From the IMG/VR virus record IMGVR_UViG_3300022562_000333, positions 1 to 64,000 of that record: a stretch of DNA of 64,000 bases; one strand, written 5' to 3'. This document shows positions 1-9,036 of this stretch, in pieces (positions within the stretch are counted from its first letter, which is position 1; the number at the start of each line of letters is the position of its first letter). Source of the DNA: a virus. The translations under genes and the position numbers were made by a program. The notes beneath the pieces are model-generated. The model made no database searches. It saw only the letters and a program-made list of their open reading frames with translations, and had not been told where the DNA came from.

Positions 1-746
1 TTCCCCTGATCTGCCGTGACCGTCCCATCAACAGTGAGGCTGCCACCCCCATCCGTGACATCCACGGCACCGTCAACCGTGAGGCTTCCCCCGTTGTCCG
101 AAACGGGTTGGACGGCCGGGAAGTTGGTGACCGCTACCGAGCCGTCAACAGTGAGGCTTCCTCCACCATCGGAAACGGGAATGGCTGACTGGTCGGAGGC
201 CACCACAACGGGCGTTGAGGCCACCATCGCTTTCTGGCCGAGGGTGTTGATCCGGGCCGTGAAGGTGGCTTCTGCTAGCCTTGTCGCAAGGGTGGTTTCG
301 GTCGCCGCTCCCGTTGGAAGGGGGAGGGAAGCGGCGGAAATGGGTTGCGTGTCTGACGGGGTGGTCGCGTTGTAGAAGAACGTTCCGTCCGTTAGGCGAA
401 CCGCATGGGGGCTTCCCGCCGTGGTGTGCTCCCCGGCCCTGGTCGCTAACGTCGCCTCGGTTGCGGCCCCCGTGGGAAGAGGCAGGGTGGCAACGCTTAT
501 TGGGAGGTCTGTTCCGCCTGCTACCCCTTGAACCGAGACGACTCCACCAGCGGGGGTACCGGCAACCCCGGCCCCAACAACGACTTGGCGACCCGAGGTG
601 TCAACGAGGATGAACTGAGCATCCCCGCCCCCATCCACCCCAACCGTGATGAAACCACGGGAATTGACCCCCGTAGCAACGCCATCCTTGGTGGCAAGCT
701 CGACGCTGTCCGTCGTATAGAGGATGGTTACCGGGGATTTAGCCAT
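1..746 (-). CDS. Repeat-containing phage structural protein (partial, 3' end outside window)
   Basis: Open from an ATG at 746 to the left edge without a stop, so the C-terminus is missing. The protein is rich in Gly, Thr, Ser, Val and Asp and built from internal repeats. Two copies of LPLPTGAATE-x-TLATR are followed by three copies of GGGSLTVDG or GGSLTVDG near the visible end. Such beta-rich repeats are common in tail-fibre, tail-tip and virion-surface proteins. It follows a 164-residue probable structural gene by one base. No enzymatic motif is visible, so the exact virion role is unknown. Confidence 0.7.
   Translation of the reverse strand, partial: MAKSPVTILYTTDSVELATKDGVATGVNSRGFITVGVDGGGDAQFILVDTSGRQVVVGAGVAGTPAGGVVSVQGVAGGTDLPISVATLPLPTGAATEATLATRAGEHTTAGSPHAVRLTDGTFFYNATTPSDTQPISAASLPLPTGAATETTLATRLAEATFTARINTLGQKAMVASTPVVVASDQSAIPVSDGGGSLTVDGSVAVTNFPAVQPVSDNGGSLTVDGAVDVTDGGGSLTVDGTVTADQG
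15..180 (-). repeat. In-gene repeats encoding GG(G)SLTVDG
   Basis: Three imperfect copies of a short unit encode Ser-Asp-(Gly/Asn)-Gly-Gly-Ser-Leu-Thr-Val-Asp-Gly followed by a Val/Thr-rich stretch. They lie near the truncated end of the first gene and presumably form repeated beta strands. Confidence 0.6.
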
Positions 747-747
747 G

Positions 748-1242
748 TCACGCTATCGTTCTGGTCCGACTCGTCTCGAAGATGCCCGAGTACGCGATCG
801 TGTCTGTCACGGTAGCTAGAACAGTAGATCCATCGGTGTCGTAGACTTTCCACTCGTCAGTGTTGATGGTCTTGTTGGCGTTGTAGGTGATCGTCTCTTC
901 AACGATCTTGTGGGTCTTGGCCGCACTGGTCCACCAAATGATGGAGGTCGGGAAGGGGTCCGCCGCTGGGAGGGTCTCCTGATAGGCCCCCGAGGCGAAG
1001 CCTTCAAAGGGGCCACCCTCTTCCGCTAGGTGGGTGAGCTGCCGGAGGGTTTGGTGCTGGCTGGCGGTAATCCCCCCACCCCCGGAGCGGGGGTTGAAGG
1101 TCCCCGCCGCATCACGGAACTGAAAGTCCGTACCGTCGTAGTTGAATGCTCCCGCCTGTGATGGCCCGGAAGCGTTGGAGATGAGACGGATCTCCTCATC
1201 TTCCTCCAGCGCTCCGGGGCTACGATCAGGCGTACGGGGCAC
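748..1242 (-). CDS. Probable virion structural protein, 164 aa
   Basis: Starts with GTG at 1242 behind AAGGGGTGACTC, a good ribosome site, and ends with TGA just before the next ATG at 746. The N-terminal half carries a Gly-rich turn (PRSGGGGITASQHQTL); the rest is predicted beta-rich with many Thr and aromatic residues. There is no catalytic motif. Its place in a block of tail or virion genes suggests a tail-tip or fibre-associated component, but I do not recognise the family. Confidence 0.65.
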   Translation of the reverse strand: MPRTPDRSPGALEEDEEIRLISNASGPSQAGAFNYDGTDFQFRDAAGTFNPRSGGGGITASQHQTLRQLTHLAEEGGPFEGFASGAYQETLPAADPFPTSIIWWTSAAKTHKIVEETITYNANKTINTDEWKVYDTDGSTVLATVTDTIAYSGIFETSRTRTIA

Positions 1243-1245
1243 GAG

Positions 1246-1905
<660 letters not shown>

Positions 1906-1928
1906 TTTGGATCCTTGTTACATTTGGA

Positions 1929-1966
1929 GAAAACGCCCCGTACCCCACAAGGGAGTACGGGGCGCT
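1929..1966 (-). terminator. Rho-independent terminator
   Basis: On the minus strand the arms CGCCCCGTAC and GTACGGGGCG form a perfect 10-bp stem with an 11-base loop, followed at once by TTTTCTCC. It sits just after the stop of the 520-residue structural gene, so it ends that transcript. Confidence 0.85.
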
Positions 1967-1980
1967 TCTAGGTCACGTCA

Positions 1981-3543
1981 TCAAGCGTACGGGATGACGC
2001 AGATGACGTCTCCGGTCTTGACGTTGAACTCGAACCGAACCTGCCCGTTGGCGAGCGACGTACCAGGGTAGTAGTCGTTGTTCGCCGAGGCATCGGCACC
2101 CGGACGGAGAAGCTCTCCGTTGAAGAAGAGGTCGTAGTCCGTCAGGAAGGTGCCGGCCGACAGGTTGGGGAGCTGGGTGTCGAGGTTCGTACCACCAGCA
2201 ACGCCGCCGACATCGTTGTCCGCCGACGTGTTGGCCGTGACGTTGGCGTAGACCTTGGTTCCACGAGCACCAACGTTGTATGCCTGGTTGATGGCGTTGA
2301 GGAGGGAGACCTCACCGTAGTTGGTCTCGAAGAGATCCCACTCCGCCGTCGTGTCGGAGAGCTTGATACCGTTCGTCTGCGCCCAGGTCGAACCCGACTG
2401 GTTGCCGTCGTCGAGGTACAGCTCCCCAGCACCGAGAACCCGGAGGTCCGCAGCACCCGTCGTCTCGATAGTCCCGGCCGTCACACCGACGTCGATACGG
2501 GTCGTACCCGTCGCCGTACGGATACCCGAGGCGAAGTCGTTGACGACCGCGTCCACGTTGAAGGTGTCCACGTCCCCGTCGATGGAGACCTGGCTCGTAC
2601 CGCCAGCGCTGCCTTCGATGATGCGGAAGAGGTTGGCTTCGAGGTCGTCACGGATCGCCCAGACGAGGCCCGCACCTTCGAGGTCGAGGGTGGCGTTCGT
2701 CGTCAGGTCAACCGGGGTGGTGCCCTGGTTGTTGTAGGCGTTCTGCCGGGTAACGTCCACGGAGGCCGTGAGGTCCGTGAAGGTGCCGTTGGCGAGGAAG
2801 CACTCCTCCGCAACCGCATCGAGGTTGGTACGGAAGACGTAGGAGTAGTTGATGACGGCGTTCTGGATGTCCGCCACGGGGCAGGCTTCGAGGTCGTCAA
2901 GACCCGCATTCAGACGGACGAAGCTGATCTTCACCCGGTTGCCCGCAGACGTGTCGTTGAAGGCGGCGCCATCGGTGCCCGTGGACTCGTACTGGAGAAG
3001 ACCAAAAACATCTCGACCCGACGACTGGACCGGCTGACCCGTCGTAGCGTTACGGACGAGAGCGAGGTTCTTCGGGCTGATTGCGTTCGCACCAGCGATC
3101 TCGATCAGCTCGTGGACATCGAAGCCGGCGCCGGAAAGGGCAGACTGGGCGACCACCGCACCGTTCTGCGTCAGGGCCACGGCCGCCACTTGGGTCGGGG
3201 TCTCCGAGCTGGCGACCACGAGGATCTTCCAGTTCTGGGTGTTGGGGACCGTAATGTCTGTCAGGAGCTGTGCCCGACAGAGCATCTTCTTCTCCTCAAT
3301 GTCATTGAGGTCGAAGTTGAGGTCGCGGATACCGCGCTTCTTCGAGTTGATCGTCGGGATGTCGTCGTACCAGTTGCCGGCAGAGTCCTGCCAGATCGCT
3401 CGCTTCGCCTGAGAACGAAGGGCGTTGAGGTCGTCCTCGATATGTGCCGGAGCGCTCTCAAGAGTCGAGCCCGCCGCCACGGTATCGTCGTAGACGTCCG
3501 AATTGCGAACCTGGGTGTCTTGACGAATGAAGGTGCGGGCCAT
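1981..3543 (-). CDS. Large virion structural protein, 520 aa
   Basis: ATG at 3543 is preceded by GAGGAGACC. The N-terminus (MARTFIRQDTQVRNSDVYDD) and an early segment predicting extended helices suggest an oligomer-forming or attachment domain. Most of the rest is Thr, Asn, Gly and Asp-rich and looks beta-structured. The protein ends in a strand-rich segment with VRFEFNVKTGD. This organisation is typical of tail-spike, fibre or appendage proteins. No hydrolase motif is visible, so a receptor-binding or structural role is inferred only from composition and context. Confidence 0.75.
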   Translation of the reverse strand: MARTFIRQDTQVRNSDVYDDTVAAGSTLESAPAHIEDDLNALRSQAKRAIWQDSAGNWYDDIPTINSKKRGIRDLNFDLNDIEEKKMLCRAQLLTDITVPNTQNWKILVVASSETPTQVAAVALTQNGAVVAQSALSGAGFDVHELIEIAGANAISPKNLALVRNATTGQPVQSSGRDVFGLLQYESTGTDGAAFNDTSAGNRVKISFVRLNAGLDDLEACPVADIQNAVINYSYVFRTNLDAVAEECFLANGTFTDLTASVDVTRQNAYNNQGTTPVDLTTNATLDLEGAGLVWAIRDDLEANLFRIIEGSAGGTSQVSIDGDVDTFNVDAVVNDFASGIRTATGTTRIDVGVTAGTIETTGAADLRVLGAGELYLDDGNQSGSTWAQTNGIKLSDTTAEWDLFETNYGEVSLLNAINQAYNVGARGTKVYANVTANTSADNDVGGVAGGTNLDTQLPNLSAGTFLTDYDLFFNGELLRPGADASANNDYYPGTSLANGQVRFEFNVKTGDVICVIPYA

Positions 3544-3604
3544 GAGCTAGGTCTCCTCGGTGGGGGGGTTGGTCCTCAGTATTCAAGAGCGCATAAAAAG
3601 GTTT

Positions 3605-3928
3605 TCACGGAGCGGTGATGATGTAGTCCGCCGTCAAGTGATCCCCCGGTTTAGGCGCTACCATCATGGTGATCGTGTCGAAGCCGGTCCCCGACCCCTC
3701 GCTTTCGGAGACCATGTAGTCGTCGAGAAGGGTCAACCGCTGCCCGTTGAAATACAGTTGGATCGATAGAAAAGGGAGGTTGTGTACGAAATTCTCTGAC
3801 GAGGGTGTGGTGAAGACGAGGTTGACCCCATCCTTGTCTCCCAACAACCCCTGTCCCGTCCTGTACCGTCCAACAGCTATAAATAGCTGCTGTGCGGTTT
3901 GGAGGTTGAGGAAGTTTATGAGATACAC
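3605..3928 (-). CDS. Small structural protein, 107 aa
   Basis: Begins with GTG at 3928 behind GGGAGCGG. Compact, probably beta-sandwich protein, with SIQLYFNGQRLTLLDDY in the middle and a hydrophobic C-terminal strand (HLTADYII). The pattern of short strands with NG turns resembles carbohydrate-binding or virion-decoration domains, but no family is recognised. It lies between two larger probable virion proteins. Confidence 0.6.
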   Translation of the reverse strand: MYLINFLNLQTAQQLFIAVGRYRTGQGLLGDKDGVNLVFTTPSSENFVHNLPFLSIQLYFNGQRLTLLDDYMVSESEGSGTGFDTITMMVAPKPGDHLTADYIITAP

Positions 3929-3967
3929 GCACCGCTCCCACCGCTTTCAATGAACCTCGGCGACACC

Positions 3968-4612
3968 TCACTTGGGAGTTGCGTAGGCGAACGTCGCCGT
4001 AAACGCAACGGTACCTCCTGTAGAACGGACGAACAGGGTGGATACAAGACCAGAGAACCCAGCCAACTCCATACCGGCCACCACCTGCATCTCAGGGCCA
4101 CCAGGGTCGGTGGCTACGAAGAGGGGGTTGGTCGTATCCAGGTTCCGGATGCGGAAGTTGTCCATCGCCCGAGGCAGGTCGATCTGGAGCGAGTTGGCAA
4201 GAGCTGCTCCGACTGGCGCCGTCCCTGAGAACCCCGTCTGAATCGGACCCGTGAAGGGCGGGAGAACCAAGGTGGCGGCTCCGGGCGCCGGGCTAACCAT
4301 CTCCGAAAGGGCTGCGTTTACGTAGACCAGCTTGACCCAGAAGGCGGCATCCGAGAGCGTGTAGTTGCTCGGATTGAAGATCATCCGGACATTTTCGCCG
4401 GGCTGGATCACGTGGTGGTTGCCAGCCACGGCGGGGTCGATCAGGCCCGTTCGCGGAGCCGTCAACACGACGCTGGCGAAAGCCCCGCCAGGATCCGTGT
4501 CCTTCTTGAGCCGGTAGTAGGCCACACCCTCGGACTCCGGCCGGATAGGCGTGATGAGGTCGATCAGACCAGCTTTGCGGCGGAGAATTGAAAACAGACG
4601 AGGGGCACTCAT
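3968..4612 (-). CDS. Probable virion structural protein, 214 aa
   Basis: ATG at 4612 overlaps the TGA of the upstream zinc-ribbon gene as ATGA, so the two are translationally coupled. The sequence is beta-rich with many Pro, Ala and Val residues and segments such as GVAYYRLKKDTDPGGAF and NYTLSDAAFWVKLVYVNAA. It could be a beta-sandwich virion protein. No enzyme motif is present, and the family is unknown to me. Confidence 0.65.
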   Translation of the reverse strand: MSAPRLFSILRRKAGLIDLITPIRPESEGVAYYRLKKDTDPGGAFASVVLTAPRTGLIDPAVAGNHHVIQPGENVRMIFNPSNYTLSDAAFWVKLVYVNAALSEMVSPAPGAATLVLPPFTGPIQTGFSGTAPVGAALANSLQIDLPRAMDNFRIRNLDTTNPLFVATDPGGPEMQVVAGMELAGFSGLVSTLFVRSTGGTVAFTATFAYATPK

Positions 4613-5019
4613 GTCACCTGCTCCTTAGACACAAGAGGATCATAGGTAGAAGCTGCCTCGTCGCCCTTCTCAACACGGGCTAGCTCTTGAGCCTCTTTCC
4701 AAGAGCCGGTTTCAACCCCGTCATAGTTGGCCTGAAGGCTCGACTTGAAGACGTGGTCTTTCTCCCGCTTGGCCATGACTTCGCGACGGCGGTTGCGGTA
4801 GGCGTTCTCTTTGATTGACTTGCTCGCCCAACCCCCAGACTCCCCTTCACGGAGAATGAAGCCCAGGTTGCCGGGAGCGAAGCCAATTTGAGCCGGAAGG
4901 CCGCAGTTGGAGCACGCGAGCGTCTTCGACCCATCCCTAACTTGATCGTAGTCCGAGTACGAAAGTCGTTGGTCTTTGGTCGTCCCACACTCCAGGCAGT
5001 CCACTTGATAGGTCGGCAC
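4609..5019 (-). CDS. FmdB-like zinc-ribbon protein, 136 aa
   Basis: The N-terminus MPTYQVDCLECG with a second CSNCG pair near residues 36-40 gives the two CxxC knuckles of a FmdB-type zinc ribbon. The remaining 90 residues are charged and helical. Starts with GTG at 5019 after GGGAGATCCCC. Similar ribbons occur in phage structural clusters, where their role is not established. Zinc binding is well supported by the sequence; a regulatory or assembly role is inference. Confidence 0.7.
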   Translation of the reverse strand: MPTYQVDCLECGTTKDQRLSYSDYDQVRDGSKTLACSNCGLPAQIGFAPGNLGFILREGESGGWASKSIKENAYRNRRREVMAKREKDHVFKSSLQANYDGVETGSWKEAQELARVEKGDEAASTYDPLVSKEQVT

Positions 5020-5031
5020 GGGGATCTCCCT

Positions 5032-5943
5032 TCATTCTGTTTTCATCTGCATTTGGAGCCTAACGGCTTCTTGGAATGCTTCGTGAGCTGTCTTGGCCTT
5101 CGGCTTGACCTTCGGTTGGATCGTCCAACCTCGGACATGACCGATGACAGCCGCTACGTGCTTACACACACGGTTGATACGCTGAGGGTCCTTAATGTTG
5201 GGTGTAGAGGCCGTACCCCGAGGCTTGCCGTCGATGTACTCCTCTCCCTTCGCGTGAAACTCCGAACCTAACCAGCGCCAGGCGGGGCACGAACAGGTGA
5301 AGTTGACGTCCATCTTGGCCAAGGCTTTGACTACCCCTTTGCGGGTCGCCTTGAGTTTGACGATCTTCGATCCGTTACCGCAGTCGACCGAGAAGAGCCA
5401 ACGGAGGTTCCCAATGTCCACACGTTTGACGGACACTGAGCAAGTGCTCGCTCGCTCCGTGACCTTGGGGTTCAACCCCTGCTCGATCTCGGCAAACCGA
5501 GCTGCGATTCGAGCCGACCCGTCAAGAGGTACCAGACGGGAGTGAGCCGTACGTAGAAGCCAGAGCTGGACGACGTTCTCAACGAGAGCGGCGTTGTGCC
5601 GGTTCGGGATCTTGTCCCGATACGGGTACTTCGTCTTCGAGTAGTCGTTGTCCGGACGATCCCCAAGCCCGTTGTAGTTGGGCTTCGCGTGCTCGTGGTT
5701 GATCTCGTCGCCACGTCCCTGTTGCTTCAAGAGGTCGTCGGCGTTGTCGACGTGGTACATCGACTGGTCGTTCTTGGTAGGCTCCCGAGGTCCCTCGTTG
5801 GAGGGCTTATTGTAGGTGGCGGATCCTGGAATGTCTGGGGAGAGAGATACACCCTTCCCGGCCGGGTCACCACTTGGGAGCTTCGACTCCGAAAGCGCTG
5901 GACCTCCCGCTGTACCGTTAGGGGGGCGGAAGACGAACTTCAC
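5032..5943 (-). CDS. SWIM zinc-finger protein, 303 aa
   Basis: Residues about 210-265 contain CSCPAWRWLG and then VCKHVAAVIG, the CxC...CxH arrangement of SWIM zinc fingers, which bind DNA or proteins. The preceding segment (residues 165-205) has alternating strands, usual before a SWIM finger. The first 100 residues are Pro, Gly and Asp-rich and probably unstructured. The C-terminus is basic (QPKVKPKAKTAHEAF). The start is GTG at 5943 with only a weak ribosome site. Finding it inside a virion-gene block is unusual; it may act on packaged DNA or during injection. Confidence 0.7.
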   Translation of the reverse strand: MKFVFRPPNGTAGGPALSESKLPSGDPAGKGVSLSPDIPGSATYNKPSNEGPREPTKNDQSMYHVDNADDLLKQQGRGDEINHEHAKPNYNGLGDRPDNDYSKTKYPYRDKIPNRHNAALVENVVQLWLLRTAHSRLVPLDGSARIAARFAEIEQGLNPKVTERASTCSVSVKRVDIGNLRWLFSVDCGNGSKIVKLKATRKGVVKALAKMDVNFTCSCPAWRWLGSEFHAKGEEYIDGKPRGTASTPNIKDPQRINRVCKHVAAVIGHVRGWTIQPKVKPKAKTAHEAFQEAVRLQMQMKTE

Positions 5944-5949
5944 GGGATC

Positions 5950-6675
5950 TTAACCAGCCTTGTCCTTGACGACGTTCTTGTTTTTTTCCCACTCGTCGGC
6001 GATCTGCTCCAGGTCTTCGTCGGAAAGAGTAGGATTGGCCTTCTTGAAGCCGTCCTTAACCTCTTCGCGGGAGCTAGCTTGGATCGGCCCCATCGCCTGA
6101 ACCGCCTCTTGAGCTGTCTGCGAGAGCGCCATCTTGATACGGTGAAGACCGCCGATGATGACGTGCCGATTCGGATTGGGGTTCTCGTCGATGTAGTCAG
6201 CAAGACCCCGGAGCGCAGCGGATACGAACTTGGTCGAGGCGAGCCGGAGCGTTGCGAACTTCCCGCTCTGTGCTTGTGGGGTGGGCGGTGGGGCAAACGG
6301 GTTCTTGGGTTGAACGTTCGGGGAACGCCGGTCGATATGACGGATCCGTACGTCCTTGAGGACCCGCTCCAGCTCCTCCACCTTCTCCGGCTTGAGCTGT
6401 TGCTTCAACTCCTCGTAGTCCAGGCGTGAGGCCGCGAGCGCTGTAGCGTCCAGAGCCTTGTCCAGACGGAAGAGGGCATCTGGGAGTCCGTAGATGACGT
6501 CCCCAGCCACCTCATAGAAGTGGTCCCGGTGGGTCGACTGCGCAATCAGGCGCACGGCCTTGTCCACGAAACCTTTGAGCTGGTCGCAACGAAGGCGGGC
6601 GTCGGTCAACTCCTCTTGGAGATAGACCAAGGCACCCGCCTCCTTGTCATGCCCCTCGTGCTTCTCGTCAGCCAT
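5950..6675 (-). CDS. Hypothetical helical protein, 241 aa
   Basis: Charged and largely helical. An N-terminal coiled-coil-like stretch is followed by a Pro-rich linker with PFAPPPTPQAQSG near residues 125-140, then a second helical domain. The acidic C-terminus has DEDLEQIADEWEKN. ATG at 6675 lacks a clear Shine-Dalgarno site, so the start is uncertain. No family recognised. It lies between the SWIM protein and a 428-residue protein, all in one direction. Confidence 0.6.
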   Translation of the reverse strand: MADEKHEGHDKEAGALVYLQEELTDARLRCDQLKGFVDKAVRLIAQSTHRDHFYEVAGDVIYGLPDALFRLDKALDATALAASRLDYEELKQQLKPEKVEELERVLKDVRIRHIDRRSPNVQPKNPFAPPPTPQAQSGKFATLRLASTKFVSAALRGLADYIDENPNPNRHVIIGGLHRIKMALSQTAQEAVQAMGPIQASSREEVKDGFKKANPTLSDEDLEQIADEWEKNKNVVKDKAG

Positions 6676-6713
6676 CGCAAGACGAGAAGCTACAAGAGAA
6701 GTATGTGAGCCGT

Positions 6714-8000
6714 TTACGCTGCGAACGCCTCGGGGAACTCCTCCAAGAGCAACTTCTTGAAGTCATCCGACTCCGCCGCGAAGATCGCTCGGATCACGTC
6801 CAGGCGATTCTCGAAGTGCAGGCGAATCATGGCAAGACGGCGTTTCCAGTGGTCCCCAAACTCGTAAGTGTCGGGAAAGTCCTGGCAAAGCGCCTTGGCG
6901 ATGCTGCGTCGAGCATCGGCTGTCCCGTCCTTCTCGATCTTGGAGTTGCCTTCTTCCGAGGTCGCTGTCTGTTGGACGGCCTGTGTGTTCGGAAACGCCT
7001 TCTTGGGGCCGTTCGTGTTCTTGAACGTCATCCCCTCAACCGTGACCGTACTCTCCTGAGCCTTCCCGCCCATCCCGGTCGGGTCAGCGATTTCCGTACC
7101 GCCACCCGTGGAAAGGGTCGTCTGGATCCCCTCCGACTGGGTGACCCGCTGGGCCTGCGGGACTTGAGCGACCACGCGGGTCTGAGGTTGAGCCTGAGCC
7201 GCCACGACGGTCCTCTGAGCCGGCTGGGCCGGTCGAGAGCCGGGTTGGTTGTAGCTTGCGAGGTTGGTCGTGGTGGCTTGAGGAGGGACGTAACCTGCCG
7301 TACGGCTCATCACGTCCCCTTTGCGGGCTTCCTTCACGGCCAAGTAGTCCGCCCGTTGCTCTTCCGTCATCATCGACAAGAGCTGGTCTTCCGAGAGCCC
7401 TTGGCCCGGCTGGACCTTGACCAGCTCGGCATCCCGGATAGCCGTACCCACCGTGTTCGGGGTCACCGTCGTCTCTGCCCGAGCCCTCGTCAGAAAGGCT
7501 CGTTCAACGGGAACGCCAAACTCGGCCCCTCCCATCTCGATACCTCGACCCCCACCCGTTTGACGGGCGATGCCACCACCGGCCGTTCTCTGTTGGTGAG
7601 CCCTCACCGCTTGGGTTTGCTGAGAGGCTGCCGATTGACGTTCCCCACGGGACATCACGATACGCTCATCCGACTCGACGGTGGTGATCGCCGTCTTCCT
7701 CGCCGGCTGCAAGGGGTTCTGCCCGAGGTCGTTGGCCGATCGGACTTGGATGTTCGCGGACGGGTTCGCCTCGATAGGCGCCTCCGGATCGTACTCGTCA
7801 GCCGGGATGAGCCAACCGAGCTTGATGGCCCCACGGAGCGTCGGGAGCACGAACTTCACACCCCCTACCTCTACGTTGGTCCCGTCGAAGAGGACTTCCA
7901 TCTGCGCCTGGACCTGGTATCCAGTGGCACCTAGCTGAAAGCTGCGGGTCGAGATGTACGACACCATCTGGCCCGGTCTGAAATTCATCTGCATCGTCAT
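6714..8000 (-). CDS. Hypothetical virion-block protein, 428 aa
   Basis: The first 110 residues are beta-rich (QVQAQMEVLFDGTNVEVGGV). The middle is a long Gln, Ala, Thr and Pro-rich low-complexity region, probably disordered. A helical C-terminal domain (residues about 350-428) ends in FKKLLLEEFPEAF. Three in-frame ATGs within the first five codons leave the exact start open. No enzyme motif is seen. It follows a hairpin downstream of the HU-like gene. Confidence 0.6.
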   Translation of the reverse strand: MTMQMNFRPGQMVSYISTRSFQLGATGYQVQAQMEVLFDGTNVEVGGVKFVLPTLRGAIKLGWLIPADEYDPEAPIEANPSANIQVRSANDLGQNPLQPARKTAITTVESDERIVMSRGERQSAASQQTQAVRAHQQRTAGGGIARQTGGGRGIEMGGAEFGVPVERAFLTRARAETTVTPNTVGTAIRDAELVKVQPGQGLSEDQLLSMMTEEQRADYLAVKEARKGDVMSRTAGYVPPQATTTNLASYNQPGSRPAQPAQRTVVAAQAQPQTRVVAQVPQAQRVTQSEGIQTTLSTGGGTEIADPTGMGGKAQESTVTVEGMTFKNTNGPKKAFPNTQAVQQTATSEEGNSKIEKDGTADARRSIAKALCQDFPDTYEFGDHWKRRLAMIRLHFENRLDVIRAIFAAESDDFKKLLLEEFPEAFAA

Positions 8001-8062
8001 CTGGTCCCAGCCTCTCTATAGGGGGTCTATACCGAAGGCGGGCTTACAAGATGATTAACAAC

Positions 8063-8096
8063 AGAGAGGCGGGCCGTTGGAACGACCCGCCTCTCT
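8063..8096 (-). terminator. Hairpin terminator downstream of HU-like gene
   Basis: Arms AGAGAGGCGGG (8063-8073) and CCCGCCTCTCT (8086-8096) pair perfectly over 11 bp with a 12-base loop. On the minus strand it is followed by TGTTGTTAATC, a weak T-rich tail. It lies between the HU-like gene and the 428-residue gene. Confidence 0.65.
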
Positions 8097-8113
8097 TATG
8101 ACTTCTTCTGCGG

Positions 8114-8443
8114 TCACTTCTTCCCGCGACCCTTGCCTGAGTCGGGGAGCTGACCCACCGTCACCTTGAGGGCCTTGACGAACCGAGCCTTGAGCTTCTT
8201 CGAGGCCGGCTTGGCAGGTACCGTCATCTGAGCCCCAGTCGCCGGGTTCCGAGCCTTGCGCTCAGGCTTCGGACCGACTTTCACGAGGATCAGCTTCGCG
8301 ATGCCAGGCACCGTAAACTGGTTCTCCTTCTTGAGAGTCTTCCCGCAGACCAAGTTGAGGGCGTTGAGAAACGCCTTCACATGGGTCTTGGTGGTACCGT
8401 CCATCTCCTCAGCAATGGCGCTAATGAGTTGCGTCTTCGTCAT
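8114..8443 (-). CDS. HU/IHF-family DNA-binding protein
   Basis: 109 residues, slightly longer than bacterial HU (about 90). The N-terminal helices (MTKTQLISAIAEEM) are followed by the HU beta-arm signature RNPATGA at about residues 67-73 and a following basic strand (KLKARFVKALK). A Gly/Lys-rich tail ends the protein. ATG at 8443 follows GGAAGGAACCAG. HU proteins bend and compact DNA; here it could help condense the phage genome or support transcription. It stands in the virion-gene block and has its own downstream hairpin, so it may be expressed as a separate unit. Confidence 0.85.
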   Translation of the reverse strand: MTKTQLISAIAEEMDGTTKTHVKAFLNALNLVCGKTLKKENQFTVPGIAKLILVKVGPKPERKARNPATGAQMTVPAKPASKKLKARFVKALKVTVGQLPDSGKGRGKK

Positions 8444-8542
8444 CTGGTTCCTTCCGATCTAGTTCGTATTCAGGGAGGGGCACGCCCATCGTGCGCCATA
8501 GTAGCTAGTTACACCAACAGGTACTCCCCCAAAGCTAAGAAA

Positions 8543-9016
8543 TCAAACAGAAGTTGACTGCCCGTTCATGGACTCCGCCGCCTCAAGCATTTGCTGAAGG
8601 TCGGCGTCACCGGGGTTGGGTTCTTCATGGGTATCTGAGGGATGGTCCGAAACTCTCCAAAGACCATCGGGTAGGCCGGATGTAAGGACCATGAGAGCTT
8701 GCTCTGCGAAGCCCGTTTCAGCTTCCCGAAGCTGACGGAATCCCTGGATGTGAGTCTGAACCCCCTTGAACGAATCCTGTACGGCGGCTTCGTCGGTAGC
8801 CCCAGACCCTTCCCAGGTCAGGTTGAACGAGACCTCCGTACCACCATCTCCGTCGATGCCCTTGGTCCCAACGAGCGAAACCTTGAACTTCCAGACCGCC
8901 AGCCCGATGTCGGAGGGACAGTGCTCGAACGCGAAGATGGTCTTCGTGACGGCTTGCGGATCGATCGCCCTCCCGAGAAAGAGCAGAGCGTCCGAGAGAA
9001 CAGAGAGGTGGCTCAT
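8543..9016 (-). CDS. Hypothetical protein, 157 aa
   Basis: ATG at 9016 follows AGAGGTGGCCT. The first 90 residues look like an alpha/beta domain with VWKFKVSLVGTKGIDGDGGT. The rest is helical with an acidic, low-complexity end. No recognisable motif; it sits between a lectin-like structural protein and the HU-like gene. Confidence 0.55.
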   Translation of the reverse strand: MSHLSVLSDALLFLGRAIDPQAVTKTIFAFEHCPSDIGLAVWKFKVSLVGTKGIDGDGGTEVSFNLTWEGSGATDEAAVQDSFKGVQTHIQGFRQLREAETGFAEQALMVLTSGLPDGLWRVSDHPSDTHEEPNPGDADLQQMLEAAESMNGQSTSV

Positions 9017-9036
9017 AGGCCACCTCTACACCGGGT

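Noticed and set aside
6705-7934. 409-residue plus-strand open frame
   Set aside because: Entirely opposite a minus-strand gene and lacking any motif or ribosome site.
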